Shown: positions 7,932 to 16,283 of the stretch, in pieces
Numbering within the stretch: the stretch's first letter is position 1
Layout: each line of letters starts with the position of its first letter
Assembly: GCF_900101265.1 (NCBI RefSeq)
Contig: NZ_FMZS01000003.1
Span: forward strand, 372,001 to 436,000
Length of the DNA: 64,000 nucleotides
Direction: 5' to 3'
DNA from: Massilia sp. PDC64
GTDB taxonomy: Bacteria; Pseudomonadota; Gammaproteobacteria; Burkholderiales; Burkholderiaceae_D
Position numbers and translations under genes: made by a program
Notes under the pieces: model-generated
The model's database searches: none
Told to the model about the DNA's origin: nothing
The model's input: the letters and a program-made list of their open reading frames with translations, nothing else

Positions 7932-9089
7932 TTATACCCGCGCGAGCCGCTCCAGGGCGCCGTTCAGCGTCTCGTCCTTCTTCGCAAAGCAGAACCGCAC
8001 GATCCCCGACTCCGTCGGCTTGCTGTAAAAGGCCGACACGGGAATCGCGGCCACCTTGATCTCGCGCGTGAGCCATTGCGCGAACTCCGCTTCGGAGAGA
8101 TCCGAGATCCCGTCGTAGCGCACGCACTGGAAATACGTGCCGTCCGCCGGCAGCAGGGTAAACCGCGTGCCCGCCAGCCCCGCGCGGAACAGGTCGCGCT
8201 TGCGTTGGTAGAACGCGGGCAGGTCGCGCCATGGCGCCGGATCGCGCATGAAGTCCGCGAGGCCCGCCTGCATCGGCGTGTTCACGCTGAACACGTTGTA
8301 CTGGTGAACCTTGCGGAATTCCGCCATCAACGGCGCCGGCGCCGCTACATAGCCCACCTTCCAGCCCGTCACGTGATAGGTCTTGCCGAAGCTCGACACG
8401 ACGAACGCGCGCTCCGCCAGCACGGGATGGCGGCTCACGGACGCATGCGGCTGGCCGTCGTAGACCATGTGCTCGTACACTTCGTCGGACAGGATCAGGA
8501 TATCCGTACCCGCCACGATGTCCGCCAGCGCGTCGAGGTCGGCCTGGCGCAGGATCGTGCCCGTGGGGTTGTGGGGCGTGTTCACGACGATCATCCGGGT
8601 CCTGGCCGTGACGGCCGCCGCCACGGCGTCCCACGGCACGCTGTAGCCGCCCGCGTCCACGCGCATCGCGACGGGCACCGGCACGCCGCCGGCCAGCGCG
8701 ATCGACGGCTGGTAACTGTCGTAGCAGGGTTCGATGACGATGACCTCGTCGCCCGGATGCACGGCGCACAGGATCGCCGTGATGATGCCTTGCGTGGCGC
8801 CGGCCGTCACCGTGATCTCGGTGTTCGCATCGTAAGGGTGGCCGTACAGCGCGGCCAGCTTGGCGGCGATCGCCTCGCGCAGGACAGGCAGGCCGGTCAT
8901 CGGCGCGTACTGGTTGTGGCCTGCGCGCATGGCGGCGTCGACGGCGTCCAGCAGGCGCGGATCGCAATGAAAATCGGGGAAGCCCTGGCCCAGGTTGACG
9001 GCGCCGTGCTCGGCGGCGAGGGCAGACATCAGGGTGAACACGGTAGTGCCGACGGCCGGCAGGCGCGATTGCAGGACGGGTGTGGTCAT
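7932..9089 (-). CDS. ybdL: PLP aminotransferase, methionine aminotransferase (YbdL) type
   Basis: 385 aa, fold-type I aminotransferase, very close in length to E. coli YbdL (386 aa), which transaminates methionine and aromatic amino acids. Family signatures seen are NLGQGFPDF near the N-terminus, VTAGATQG, NTPHNPTG, LSDEVYEH and the pyridoxal lysine in SSFGKTYHVTGWK. The near-identity of that last motif to YbdL is why I choose this over aspartate or kynurenine aminotransferases, which remain possible. Cytoplasmic. Convergent with mshN and apparently monocistronic. Confidence 0.83.
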   Translation of the reverse strand: MTTPVLQSRLPAVGTTVFTLMSALAAEHGAVNLGQGFPDFHCDPRLLDAVDAAMRAGHNQYAPMTGLPVLREAIAAKLAALYGHPYDANTEITVTAGATQGIITAILCAVHPGDEVIVIEPCYDSYQPSIALAGGVPVPVAMRVDAGGYSVPWDAVAAAVTARTRMIVVNTPHNPTGTILRQADLDALADIVAGTDILILSDEVYEHMVYDGQPHASVSRHPVLAERAFVVSSFGKTYHVTGWKVGYVAAPAPLMAEFRKVHQYNVFSVNTPMQAGLADFMRDPAPWRDLPAFYQRKRDLFRAGLAGTRFTLLPADGTYFQCVRYDGISDLSEAEFAQWLTREIKVAAIPVSAFYSKPTESGIVRFCFAKKDETLNGALERLARV

Positions 9090-9117
9090 GGTGCGTACAG
9101 AGTGAACAGGATGCGGA

Positions 9118-9573
9118 TCATTCTACCGTGGCCGGGGCCTCGGTCTTGACCCACGCCTCGGGCGTCATGATGCGGAACAGGTTCTCGCGCGCGGCGCGGC
9201 GGGCCAGTTTCAACAGGGCCTTGTCCTTCGTGACGAGCACGGCGGCATCGGCGTCGCGGGCGATCTCGAGGAATTTCTGGTCGTCGCGGTCCGTGCAGAC
9301 GGGCAGGCGCAGCGCGCGCGACGTGGGCGCCACGACCTCGATCAGGGCGTCGAAGGCGGCCTCCGCCTGTGGCCGCGTCGCGTCGTCGAGCGGCAGGTGC
9401 GAATAATGCAGCACGATCCGGTATTCGTCGCGGCAATCGGCGCGGGTGACGGCGCGTACCTTGCCGGACTCCAGCGCGGCGAGCAGGGGCGCCCAGCGCG
9501 GGTCGCGGAAAACGAACAGGTCGAGGCAGACGTTGGTGTCGATGACGATGGGTTTCGCTGAAGCAGGTATCAT
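9118..9573 (-). CDS. PIN-domain protein, putative toxin/RNase
   Basis: 151 aa from the ATG chosen. It starts [14 protein letters not shown], with the first acidic residue of the PIN active site in DTN. Further acidic residues lie in RDEYR and near [11 protein letters not shown], and the C-terminal third has [10 protein letters not shown]. This is the layout of the COG1569-type 'putative toxin component of TA system' PIN proteins. No antitoxin-like frame is adjacent, so a toxin role is not supported by context. An upstream in-frame ATG at 9612 would overlap the start of yaaA on the other strand. The start at 9573 removes that overlap and matches the usual family N-terminus. Confidence 0.72.
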   Translation of the reverse strand: MIPASAKPIVIDTNVCLDLFVFRDPRWAPLLAALESGKVRAVTRADCRDEYRIVLHYSHLPLDDATRPQAEAAFDALIEVVAPTSRALRLPVCTDRDDQKFLEIARDADAAVLVTKDKALLKLARRAARENLFRIMTPEAWVKTEAPATVE

Positions 9574-9611
9574 GTCAGCAATTTTACCCGCTGTACGTGT
9601 TTCATAACTCA

Positions 9612-10382
9612 ATGCTGATCGTTATCTCCCCCGCCAAGTCCCTCGACCTCGACTCGCCACCCACCACGCAGGAACGCACGACGCCCCGGTTCATCGACGA
9701 TGCCGCCGAACTCATCCGTGTTCTCAAGCCGAAATCGCCGGCCGAGATCGGCGCGCTGATGGATATCTCGGACCAGTTAGCCGTGCTGAACGTGACCCGC
9801 TACGCCGACTGGCATCCGGACCATGCGGACGCCCGCCAGGCCATCATGTCGTTCGACGGCGACGTCTATACGGGCCTCGCCGCGCGCACGCTCGATGCGC
9901 GCGCGCTCGGCTACGTGCGCGACCGCGTGCGCATCCTGTCCGGCCTGTACGGCGTGCTGCGCCCGCTGGACGCCATGCATCCGTACCGCCTGGAGATGGG
10001 CACGCGCCTCGCGAACCCGCGCGGCAAGGATTTGTATGCTTTCTGGGGCGAGCGGGTGACGGCCGCGCTGAATGCAGACCTGAAGGAGGCCGGCGCGCCA
10101 GTCCTCGTGAATCTCGCCTCGGAAGAATACTTCAAGTCCGTGAAGCCGAAGCTGCTCGACGTGCCCGTGATCACGCCCGTGTTCGAGGACTGGAAGAACG
10201 GGAAGTACAAGATCATCTCGTTCTTCGCCAAGCGGGCGCGCGGCATGATGGCGCGTTTCGCGGCCGAGCAGGGCATCACCGACGTCGAACGCCTGAAGGA
10301 CTTCGACGTGGACGGGTATGCGTTCGACGCGAGCGTGTCGACGGACAAGTCCTGGGTGTTCCGCCGGCGGCTCGACGGCTGA
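9612..10382 (+). CDS. yaaA: Peroxide stress protein YaaA (DUF328)
   Basis: 256 aa (E. coli YaaA 258 aa). It starts with the family signature [16 protein letters not shown]. Other conserved stretches are [32 protein letters not shown] and the C-terminal [13 protein letters not shown]. YaaA lowers DNA and protein damage under hydrogen peroxide by limiting free iron and is described as a DNA-binding fold. The start at 9612 is taken instead of an upstream in-frame ATG because it gives the exact family N-terminus. Divergent from the PIN gene. A MITE-like element follows 8 bases after its stop. Confidence 0.9.
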   Translation: MLIVISPAKSLDLDSPPTTQERTTPRFIDDAAELIRVLKPKSPAEIGALMDISDQLAVLNVTRYADWHPDHADARQAIMSFDGDVYTGLAARTLDARALGYVRDRVRILSGLYGVLRPLDAMHPYRLEMGTRLANPRGKDLYAFWGERVTAALNADLKEAGAPVLVNLASEEYFKSVKPKLLDVPVITPVFEDWKNGKYKIISFFAKRARGMMARFAAEQGITDVERLKDFDVDGYAFDASVSTDKSWVFRRRLDG

Positions 10383-10390
10383 CCAGCGCC

Positions 10391-10562
10391 AAAATTCGGG
10401 GTCAGAGCAAATTTTTGCGCACAATCTCCGGGGTAACATCAACGGCGGTCGACCGGGGTGAATGTCTTCTCGCGTCGAGACGTCGCCGCTGGCCCCGTCC
10501 TTGAAGGCGCAACATACTTCCTGACGGCCATTGCTCCGAAATGTGCTCTGACCCCGAATTTC
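10391..10562. mobile_element. MITE-like element, 172 bp, 24-bp terminal inverted repeats
   Basis: The left end (10391-10414, core ATTCGGGGTCAGAGCA) and the reverse complement of the right end (10539-10562) agree at 22 of 24 positions. The interior has no credible gene. The size and the termini fit a non-autonomous miniature inverted-repeat element. I associate the GGGGTCAGAGCA core with small repeats dispersed in Oxalobacteraceae and other betaproteobacterial genomes, from memory and not checked. No clear target-site duplication was seen. It separates yaaA from the convergent bamD. Confidence 0.7.
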
Positions 10563-10579
10563 AGGGCCCTAGATAAGAC

Positions 10580-10602
10580 AATGCCCGCTCGGCGCGGGCA
10601 TT
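10580..10602 (-). terminator. Hairpin after bamD
   Basis: A 9-bp perfect stem (AATGCCCGC / GCGGGCATT) with a 5-base loop lies just beyond the bamD stop on the minus strand. It is followed by a T-containing stretch (GTCTTATCT). It could also stop transcription coming from yaaA. Confidence 0.65.
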
Positions 10603-10608
10603 CTCGTG

Positions 10609-11448
10609 TCACTGGACGGCGTCTTTCGGCGCCGGTTTCGGGCCGGCCTTGGCCCAGAATTTCCACCACGGCGCGTCGCCCGACCCCTTGCCGCCCATGA
10701 AGCGGCTGTTCGGGTAGTTCATGGTGAAGATGCGCTGCGTGTCGTCGCGCAGGTCGAACATGCCCAGCTTGTCGTAGCAGCGGATCATGATGAACAGGGC
10801 TTCCTCGCGCGCGGTGGCTTCGCTGAATTGCGTGACGGCGCCCTGGGCGCGGTTCAGCGCGGCCAGGTAGGCGCCGCGGCGGTAGTAGTAGTTCGCCACG
10901 TGCACTTCGTACTGCGCCATCGCATTGATCAGGTAGTTCATGCGGGCGATCGAGTCCGGCGCGTATTTGCTGTTCGGGAACTTGTCGACCAGTTCCTTGA
11001 ACGCGGCAAACGCTTCGCGCGTCGCCTTCGGATCGCGCTCCGTCGGATCCTGGGCGTAGATGAAGCTGAGGAAACCGATCTGGTCGTTGAAGTTGATCAG
11101 GCCGCGCAGGTAGTACATATAGTCGACCTGCGGGTGGTTCGGGTGCAGCTTGATGAAGCGTTCGACGGCCGCCAGCGCTTCGGCCTGGTCCTGCGCCTTG
11201 TAGTGCGCATAGGCGATTTCCATCTGCGCCTGGGCGGCGTAGGTGCCGAACGGATAGTTGGATTCGAGGCGTTCGAACAGCTTGATCGCGGCTTCGTAAT
11301 GGCCGCCGGCCATTTCCTCCTGCGCGTCAGCGTATAATTTCGATGCTGACACGTTCTTGTTTTCGTCGGATCTTTCCGGTAACAAACCGCAAGCTGACAA
11401 ACTTAGCAGAACGCTAGTCACGACTAATACAGACAATTTTTTTTGCAT
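10609..11448 (-). CDS. bamD: Outer membrane assembly lipoprotein BamD
   Basis: 279 aa. It has a lipoprotein signal with lipobox LSAC (C20), then five TPR-like repeats starting KLYADAQEEMAGGHYEAAIKLFERLESNYPFG, quoted only in part: the AIKLFERLESNYPFG stretch is the BamD hallmark. Other conserved pieces are YYLRGLINF, PTERDPKATREAF, FPNSKYAPDS and the NYYYRRGAYLAA repeat. Essential part of the BAM complex that inserts beta-barrel proteins, held at the inner face of the outer membrane. Divergent from rluD, a widely conserved arrangement in betaproteobacteria. Confidence 0.95.
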   Translation of the reverse strand: MQKKLSVLVVTSVLLSLSACGLLPERSDENKNVSASKLYADAQEEMAGGHYEAAIKLFERLESNYPFGTYAAQAQMEIAYAHYKAQDQAEALAAVERFIKLHPNHPQVDYMYYLRGLINFNDQIGFLSFIYAQDPTERDPKATREAFAAFKELVDKFPNSKYAPDSIARMNYLINAMAQYEVHVANYYYRRGAYLAALNRAQGAVTQFSEATAREEALFIMIRCYDKLGMFDLRDDTQRIFTMNYPNSRFMGGKGSGDAPWWKFWAKAGPKPAPKDAVQ

Positions 11449-11494
11449 AAGCTCTTATTGCAAGAAAGTTTTACCGAGATTCAACGAACGGCTG

Positions 11495-11500
11495 ATTATA
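11495..11500 (-). promoter_or_regulatory. Candidate bamD -10 box
   Basis: A perfect TATAAT reads on the minus strand 46 bases before the bamD start codon. No matching -35 at 16-18 bp was found. It lies just upstream of the rluD GTG start on the other strand. Confidence 0.38.
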
Positions 11501-11515
11501 GCCGATGGGACTGAC

Positions 11516-12553
11516 GTGATATTAACTGCTGCGCCGAATTCGGCGGAAAACCTTTTCGACCCCGACCTGGATGAGGACCTCGACGCCGAGCTCGATGCCG
11601 GTACTCAAGGTCCCGACTACTCGCCGATCACCCTGGAACTGGGCCCCGAACACTGCGGCCAGCGGTTGGACAAGGTCGTGGCCGGGCTAGTGCCCCAGTT
11701 CTCGCGCAGCCGCCTGCAGCAATGGTTCGACGAAGGCCACATCACCGTCGACGGCAAGCCCGCGAAGGGCAAGAGCACGGCCTACGGCGACGAGACGGTC
11801 ACCGTCGTGCCGCAGCCGGCACCCGAGGACACGGCCTATACGCCGGAAGCGATGGAACTGGACATCGTCCACGAGGACGACGCCATCATCGTCATCAACA
11901 AGCCGGCCGGCCTCGTCGTGCATCCGGGCTCGGGCAACTGGTCCGGCACGCTGCTGAACGGCTTGCTGCACCATTGCCCGCAGCTGGTGTCCGTGCCGCG
12001 CGCCGGCATCGTGCACCGCCTCGACAAGGACACGAGCGGCCTGATGGTCGTCGGCAAGACGCTGGAAGCGCAGACGGACCTCGTGCGCCAGCTGCAGGCG
12101 CGCACGGTGAAACGCGAATACCTGGCCCTCGTGTGGGGCACGCCGCGTGCGTACGGCACCATCGATTCCGCGATCAGCCGCGATCCGAAGGACCGCGTCA
12201 AGATGGCCGTGTCGAACAGCCCGCTCGCCAAGCCGGCCATCACGCACTACGAGCTGCTGGAGACGGGCGAGCTCGACCGCCGCCCGGTCAGTCTCGTGCA
12301 ATGCCGCCTGGAGACGGGCCGCACGCACCAGATCCGCGTGCACATGCAGTCGCTGGGCTACAGCCTCGTCGGCGATACCGTGTACGGCAAGCAGCACCTG
12401 CGCCAGTTCTTCCACCGCCAGGCCCTGCAGGCGCGCCGCCTGGGCCTCACGCACCCGGTTACCGGCGAGCACATGGAATGGGTCGTCCCGCTGGCGGACG
12501 ACTTCGCGGAACTTCTGGAACAGGCCGGGATCGAAGAACCGGAAGCGATCTGA
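11516..12553 (+). CDS. rluD: 23S rRNA pseudouridine synthase RluD
   Basis: 345 aa from the GTG start. An N-terminal acidic extension (FDPDLDEDLDAELDAG) precedes the S4-like domain (LDKVVAGLVPQFSRSRLQQW). The catalytic RluA-type domain has the motif HRLDKDTSGLM with the active Asp, then KREYLALVWG and the C-terminal GRTHQIRVH. It modifies U1911, U1915 and U1917 of 23S rRNA helix 69. The frame stays open far upstream, but that stretch codes the start of bamD on the other strand, so GTG at 11516 is the most sensible start. The stop is followed one base later by pgeF. Confidence 0.9.
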   Translation: MILTAAPNSAENLFDPDLDEDLDAELDAGTQGPDYSPITLELGPEHCGQRLDKVVAGLVPQFSRSRLQQWFDEGHITVDGKPAKGKSTAYGDETVTVVPQPAPEDTAYTPEAMELDIVHEDDAIIVINKPAGLVVHPGSGNWSGTLLNGLLHHCPQLVSVPRAGIVHRLDKDTSGLMVVGKTLEAQTDLVRQLQARTVKREYLALVWGTPRAYGTIDSAISRDPKDRVKMAVSNSPLAKPAITHYELLETGELDRRPVSLVQCRLETGRTHQIRVHMQSLGYSLVGDTVYGKQHLRQFFHRQALQARRLGLTHPVTGEHMEWVVPLADDFAELLEQAGIEEPEAI

Positions 12554-12554
12554 T

Positions 12555-13364
12555 ATGGTGGGATCCGATCTGCAGGACGCCGATCTGATTCACCCGTCGA
12601 CGCAGTGGCCCGATCTGCCTGACGCGTTCGGCGCACTCGCCACGACGCGGCGTGGCGGCGTCAGCACGGGTCCCTACGGCGATGGTCGCGACGGCCGGCG
12701 CACCGGTGGTGGCGGCCTGAACCTGGGGCGGCATGTGAACGATGACCCGGCGGCCGTGGAGGCCAACCGGGCGCGTCTCCGTGCGCGTTTGCCGGGCGCA
12801 CCCGCGTGGATCGCGCAGGTACACGGCCCCGATGTCGTCGACGCGGCGACCGTCCAGCCGGGCGGTCCAGTGCGCACGGGCGACGCGAGCATCGCGACGG
12901 TGCCGGGCGTCGTCTGCGCCATCCTCACGGCCGATTGCCTGCCCGTGCTGTTCGCGGACCTGGGCGGCAAGGTCGCGGGCGCCGCGCATGCGGGCTGGCG
13001 TGGTCTCGCGGCTGGCGTGCTCGGGCAGACCGTTGCCGCCATGCGCGCGGCCGCCGCGGGCGAGATCACGGCCTGGCTCGGGCCCGCGATCGGCCGCGAC
13101 GCGTTCGAAGTCGGTGCCGACGTGTTGACGGCTTTCGAGGCCGCGTTGCCGGGACAGGTGGAGGATGTGTTCCGGCCGTATCCTGGCCGCCCGGGCAAGT
13201 ACTTGGCGGACATGTATCTGCTGGCGCGTCGCATGCTGGCCCGCGAGGGGATCACGCGCGTCCATGGTGGCGACCGATGCACGGCAACCGAGACGGACTG
13301 GTTTTATTCTTACCGCCGTGATGGCGTCACGGGTCGCCAGGCCAGCCTCATCTGGTTGAAATAG
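12555..13364 (+). CDS. pgeF: Peptidoglycan editing factor / purine nucleosidase family PgeF (YfiH)
   Basis: 269 aa, multicopper-oxidase-like 'laccase domain' (COG1496). Zinc-site signatures are TADCLPVLFAD, GAAHAGWRGL and the C-terminal CTATETDWFYSYRRDG. Near the N-terminus is the conserved TRRGGVSTGPY. The family removes or prevents L-Ser misincorporation in peptidoglycan stems (PgeF). In other bacteria it has adenosine deaminase and purine phosphorylase activity (FAMIN/YlmD type), so the exact substrate is open. Directly follows rluD with one base between stop and start, a conserved pair. Cytoplasmic, no signal peptide. Confidence 0.88.
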   Translation: MVGSDLQDADLIHPSTQWPDLPDAFGALATTRRGGVSTGPYGDGRDGRRTGGGGLNLGRHVNDDPAAVEANRARLRARLPGAPAWIAQVHGPDVVDAATVQPGGPVRTGDASIATVPGVVCAILTADCLPVLFADLGGKVAGAAHAGWRGLAAGVLGQTVAAMRAAAAGEITAWLGPAIGRDAFEVGADVLTAFEAALPGQVEDVFRPYPGRPGKYLADMYLLARRMLAREGITRVHGGDRCTATETDWFYSYRRDGVTGRQASLIWLK

Positions 13365-13372
13365 GCGGGTCT

Positions 13373-13669
13373 TCAGTGCCCCGCGCAGCCGCCATGCGCG
13401 CCACCGCCGCCATCGCAGCCGTGCCCGGCCGCGCCACTGTCGGCACCGGGTACGAAGCCCGCGGCGGGCACGACCGGTGTACCGTCAGCCGTCTTCAGCG
13501 CCGCCTGTGCCGCACGGGCGCGCCGCCGTCTTGATCCCGCAAGGTAAAAAACGATTGAGAATGGCAACACGCCATAGCCGAAAAAAGTCATAATGCCGCC
13601 AACCACAGTCGGCTCCGTCGCCGCCATCAGGGTTACGACGTACATCCATCCTATGGCTACGATCCACAT
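13373..13669 (-). CDS. Small membrane protein with Gly/His/Cys-rich tail, unknown
   Basis: 98 aa, not recognised. Two hydrophobic helices (about residues 2-18 and 24-45) are followed by a basic stretch (GSRRRRARAA) and a C-terminal tail of about 25 residues rich in Gly, His and Cys (AGHGCDGGGGAHGGCAGH). The tail could bind a metal ion. By the positive-inside rule the basic stretch and tail would be cytoplasmic. It lies between pgeF (convergent) and phaC (divergent). Nothing in the sequence ties it functionally to either. Confidence 0.7.
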   Translation of the reverse strand: MWIVAIGWMYVVTLMAATEPTVVGGIMTFFGYGVLPFSIVFYLAGSRRRRARAAQAALKTADGTPVVPAAGFVPGADSGAAGHGCDGGGGAHGGCAGH

Positions 13670-13719
13670 GCGATGCTCCGGTTGCTGTCGATAAAACGAT
13701 TCTACACAATGGACGCCTT

Positions 13720-15474
13720 ATGAATACGCCTGATGCTACCCCGCAGATGCTTGCCGCACCCTGGATGGCGCCGTTCGCGCAATTCACCGATCCCTCCGCC
13801 TGGCAGTCCTGGATGAAACTCCCCGACGGTGCCGACGGCTCGGCGGCGTTCGCACCGGTGGCCAAGATGCTGGGCGATATCGGCGCCGGGCTGTCGCAGG
13901 GCAAGCTGGAAGCGCTGCGCGACGATTACCTGCAGAAGGCGATAAAGCTGTGGCAGGACTTTGTCACCGGCAAGCTGCCGTCCTTCAGCGACCGCCGCTT
14001 TTCCGCGCCGGAGTGGACGGCGAACCCGATGTCCGCGTACAGCGCCGCGTCTTACCTGCTGAATTCCGAATTCCTCATGGCACTGGCGGAAGCGGTGGAG
14101 GCGCCGCCGCGCGACAAGCAGAAGATCCGCTTCGCCGTCCAGCAGATCGTCGATGCGATGTCGCCCGCGAACTTCCTGGCGACGAATCCGGAAGCCCAGC
14201 AGAAAATGATCGAGACCAAGGGCGAGAGTCTCACGAAGGGTCTGCAGAACATGCTGGCCGACCTGCAGAAGGGCCGCATCTCGCAATCGGACGAGTCCGC
14301 GTTCGAGGTGGGCCGCAACGTCGGCATCACGCCGGGCATGGTCGTGTTCGAGAATCACTTGTTCCAGCTGATCCAGTACACGCCGACGACGCCGACCGTG
14401 CACGAGGTGCCGCTGCTGATGGTGCCGCCGTGCATCAACAAGTACTACATCCTCGACCTGCAGCCGGAAAATTCCCTCGTCCGCTACCTGGTGGAGCAGG
14501 GCAATACGGTGTTCATGCTGTCCTGGCGTAACCCGGACCAGAGCCTGGCCGGCACGACGTGGGACGACTACGTGGAGCAGGGCGCGATCCGCGCGCTGGA
14601 CGCGGTGCGCGCCATCACGGGCCAGCAGAAGGTCAACGTCTTCGGTTTCTGTGTGGGCGGCACCATCGCTGCGACGGCGCTGGCCGTGCTGGCCGCGCGC
14701 GGCCAGAAGCCGGCCGCCAGCCTCTCCCTGTTCACCACGCTGCTGGATTTTTCCGACACGGGCGTGCTCGACGTGTTCGTCGACGAAACCCAGGTCAAGC
14801 TGCGCGAACAGCAGCTGGCGCGCGGCGGCCTGATGCCGGGACGCGACCTGGCGACGACGTTCTCCGCGCTGCGTCCGAACGACCTCGTGTGGAACTATGT
14901 CCAGCAGAACTACCTGAAAGGCAAGACGCCGCCCGCGTTCGACTTGCTGTACTGGAATGCGGACAGCACCAACCTGCCGGGCCCGATGTATTGCTGGTAC
15001 CTGCGCAACACGTATCTGGAAGACAAGCTGAAGGTGCCAGGCGCCCTGACGGTGGCGGGCGTCAAGGTCGACCTCGGTGCGATCGATTGCCCGACCTTCC
15101 TGTACGGCTCGAAGGAAGACCACATCGTGCCGTGGGAAGCGGCGTTCGCGTCGATGGGCCTGCTCAACCCGAAGAAGCCGAAGAACAACCGCTTCGTGCT
15201 GGGCGCGTCGGGCCACATCGCGGGCGTGATCAACCCGGCGTCGAAGAACAAGCGCAGCTACTGGGTCAACGAGGGCGGCAAGACGCGGCCGAAAACGGCG
15301 GCGGACTGGTTCGCCGGTGCTGTCGAGAAGAAGGGCAGCTGGTGGCCGGAATGGGCGAACTTCCTCGTCGAACACGGCGGCAAGGAGGTCGCGCCGCCCG
15401 CGCAGCCGGGCAATGCGCAATACCCCGCGATCGAGCCGGCGCCGGGTCGCTACGTCAAGGCCAGGGCCGATTGA
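13720..15474 (+). CDS. phaC: Class I polyhydroxyalkanoate synthase PhaC
   Basis: 584 aa, alpha/beta-hydrolase-like polymerase that makes PHA (for example poly-3-hydroxybutyrate) from hydroxyacyl-CoA on granules. The lipase-like box GFCVGG carries the nucleophile Cys at about residue 311. The other triad residues are Asp in GSKEDHIVPW (about 467) and His in GASGHIAGVINP (about 499). The N-terminal domain contains FSAPEWTANPMSAYSAASYLL, the PhaC hallmark (quoted in part: RFSAPEW). Length and motifs match class I (Cupriavidus type, 589 aa), which works without PhaE or PhaR subunits. Followed by phaR, but phaA and phaB are not here. Confidence 0.95.
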   Translation: MNTPDATPQMLAAPWMAPFAQFTDPSAWQSWMKLPDGADGSAAFAPVAKMLGDIGAGLSQGKLEALRDDYLQKAIKLWQDFVTGKLPSFSDRRFSAPEWTANPMSAYSAASYLLNSEFLMALAEAVEAPPRDKQKIRFAVQQIVDAMSPANFLATNPEAQQKMIETKGESLTKGLQNMLADLQKGRISQSDESAFEVGRNVGITPGMVVFENHLFQLIQYTPTTPTVHEVPLLMVPPCINKYYILDLQPENSLVRYLVEQGNTVFMLSWRNPDQSLAGTTWDDYVEQGAIRALDAVRAITGQQKVNVFGFCVGGTIAATALAVLAARGQKPAASLSLFTTLLDFSDTGVLDVFVDETQVKLREQQLARGGLMPGRDLATTFSALRPNDLVWNYVQQNYLKGKTPPAFDLLYWNADSTNLPGPMYCWYLRNTYLEDKLKVPGALTVAGVKVDLGAIDCPTFLYGSKEDHIVPWEAAFASMGLLNPKKPKNNRFVLGASGHIAGVINPASKNKRSYWVNEGGKTRPKTAADWFAGAVEKKGSWWPEWANFLVEHGGKEVAPPAQPGNAQYPAIEPAPGRYVKARAD

Positions 15475-15586
15475 GGAGGCCGCAGCCGCGTTGCGAAAAA
15501 AATCATTCAGTTGCTCAGCGAATAATTGCTGCACCTGCGTTCGCAACGTGGTATTTTTAGCGGATATCCTCTTGGAATCGGAGACC

Positions 15587-15605
15587 CCGCGGGAGATCCC
15601 CGCGG
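15587..15605 (+). terminator. Possible hairpin between phaC and phaR
   Basis: A 7-bp stem (CCGCGGG / CCCGCGG) with a 5-base loop, no T tract. It may attenuate read-through from phaC into phaR. The function is uncertain. Confidence 0.35.
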
Positions 15606-15649
15606 TCGCTGCATAATAAATGCGCTACGGCGCTGTACATGGAAATGAG

Positions 15650-16204
15650 ATGAGTAGTGTGAAAAAAAGCACTGAACGCCTGATCAAGAAATATCCGAAT
15701 CGCCGGCTGTACGACACCCAGACCAGTTCTTACATCACCTTGTCCGACGTGAAGCAACTCGTGCTCGATTCCGACGAGTTCACGGTCGTGGACGCGAAGA
15801 CGAACGAAGACCTGACCCGGAGCATCCTCCTGCAGATCATTCTCGAAGAGGAAGCGCACGGCGTGCCGATGTTCTCCAGCGGCGTGCTGTCCCAGATCAT
15901 CCGCTACTACGGCCACGCGATGCAGGGCATGATGGGCTCGTACCTGGAAAAGAACGTGCAGGCGTTCACGGACATCCAGAACAAATTCGTCGGCTCGGCC
16001 ACGGGCGCGATGGAAGGCAAGCCGTTCAGCACCGAGATGTGGACCCAGTTCATGAACATCCAGGGCCCGATGATGCAGGGCATGATGAACAACTACATCG
16101 ACCAGAGCAAGAACCTGTTCCTGCAGATGCAGGAGCAGATGCAGAGCCAGAGCAAGGCGATGTTCGGCGCGTTCCCGTTCGGGGTGCCGCCGGAGAAGAA
16201 GTAA
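15650..16204 (+). CDS. phaR: PHA synthesis repressor PhaR
   Basis: 184 aa. The N-terminal PHB/PHA accumulation regulator DNA-binding domain has the hallmark [19 protein letters not shown], followed by the granule-associated regulatory domain ([27 protein letters not shown]). The C-terminal part is Met/Gln-rich ([14 protein letters not shown]), probably the polymer-binding tail. PhaR represses phasin and its own gene and leaves DNA when PHA accumulates. The start at 15650 is chosen because the family begins just before [13 protein letters not shown] and GGAAATGAG precedes it. Separated from phaC by 175 bases, so it may have its own promoter. Confidence 0.92.
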   Translation: MSSVKKSTERLIKKYPNRRLYDTQTSSYITLSDVKQLVLDSDEFTVVDAKTNEDLTRSILLQIILEEEAHGVPMFSSGVLSQIIRYYGHAMQGMMGSYLEKNVQAFTDIQNKFVGSATGAMEGKPFSTEMWTQFMNIQGPMMQGMMNNYIDQSKNLFLQMQEQMQSQSKAMFGAFPFGVPPEKK

Positions 16205-16211
16205 TCTCGAA

Positions 16212-16233
16212 GGGGGCTGCTCGCTCAGCCCCC
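16212..16233 (+). terminator. Terminator after phaR
   Basis: An 8-bp perfect stem (GGGGGCTG / CAGCCCCC) with a 6-base loop, followed by a pyrimidine-rich run (GCTCTTCCT), 8 bases after the phaR stop. Confidence 0.7.
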
Positions 16234-16283
16234 GCTCTTCCTGTACAATCGCGGATTGCCCTGATTTTTGCCGCAATCCGACA

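Noticed and set aside
9118..9612. PIN gene as half of a toxin-antitoxin module
   Set aside because: No small antitoxin-like gene lies on either side. The only neighbour upstream is divergent yaaA.
13390..13440. Gly/His codons near 13400 as a repeat array
   Set aside because: They are the coding sequence of the metal-like tail of the small membrane protein.
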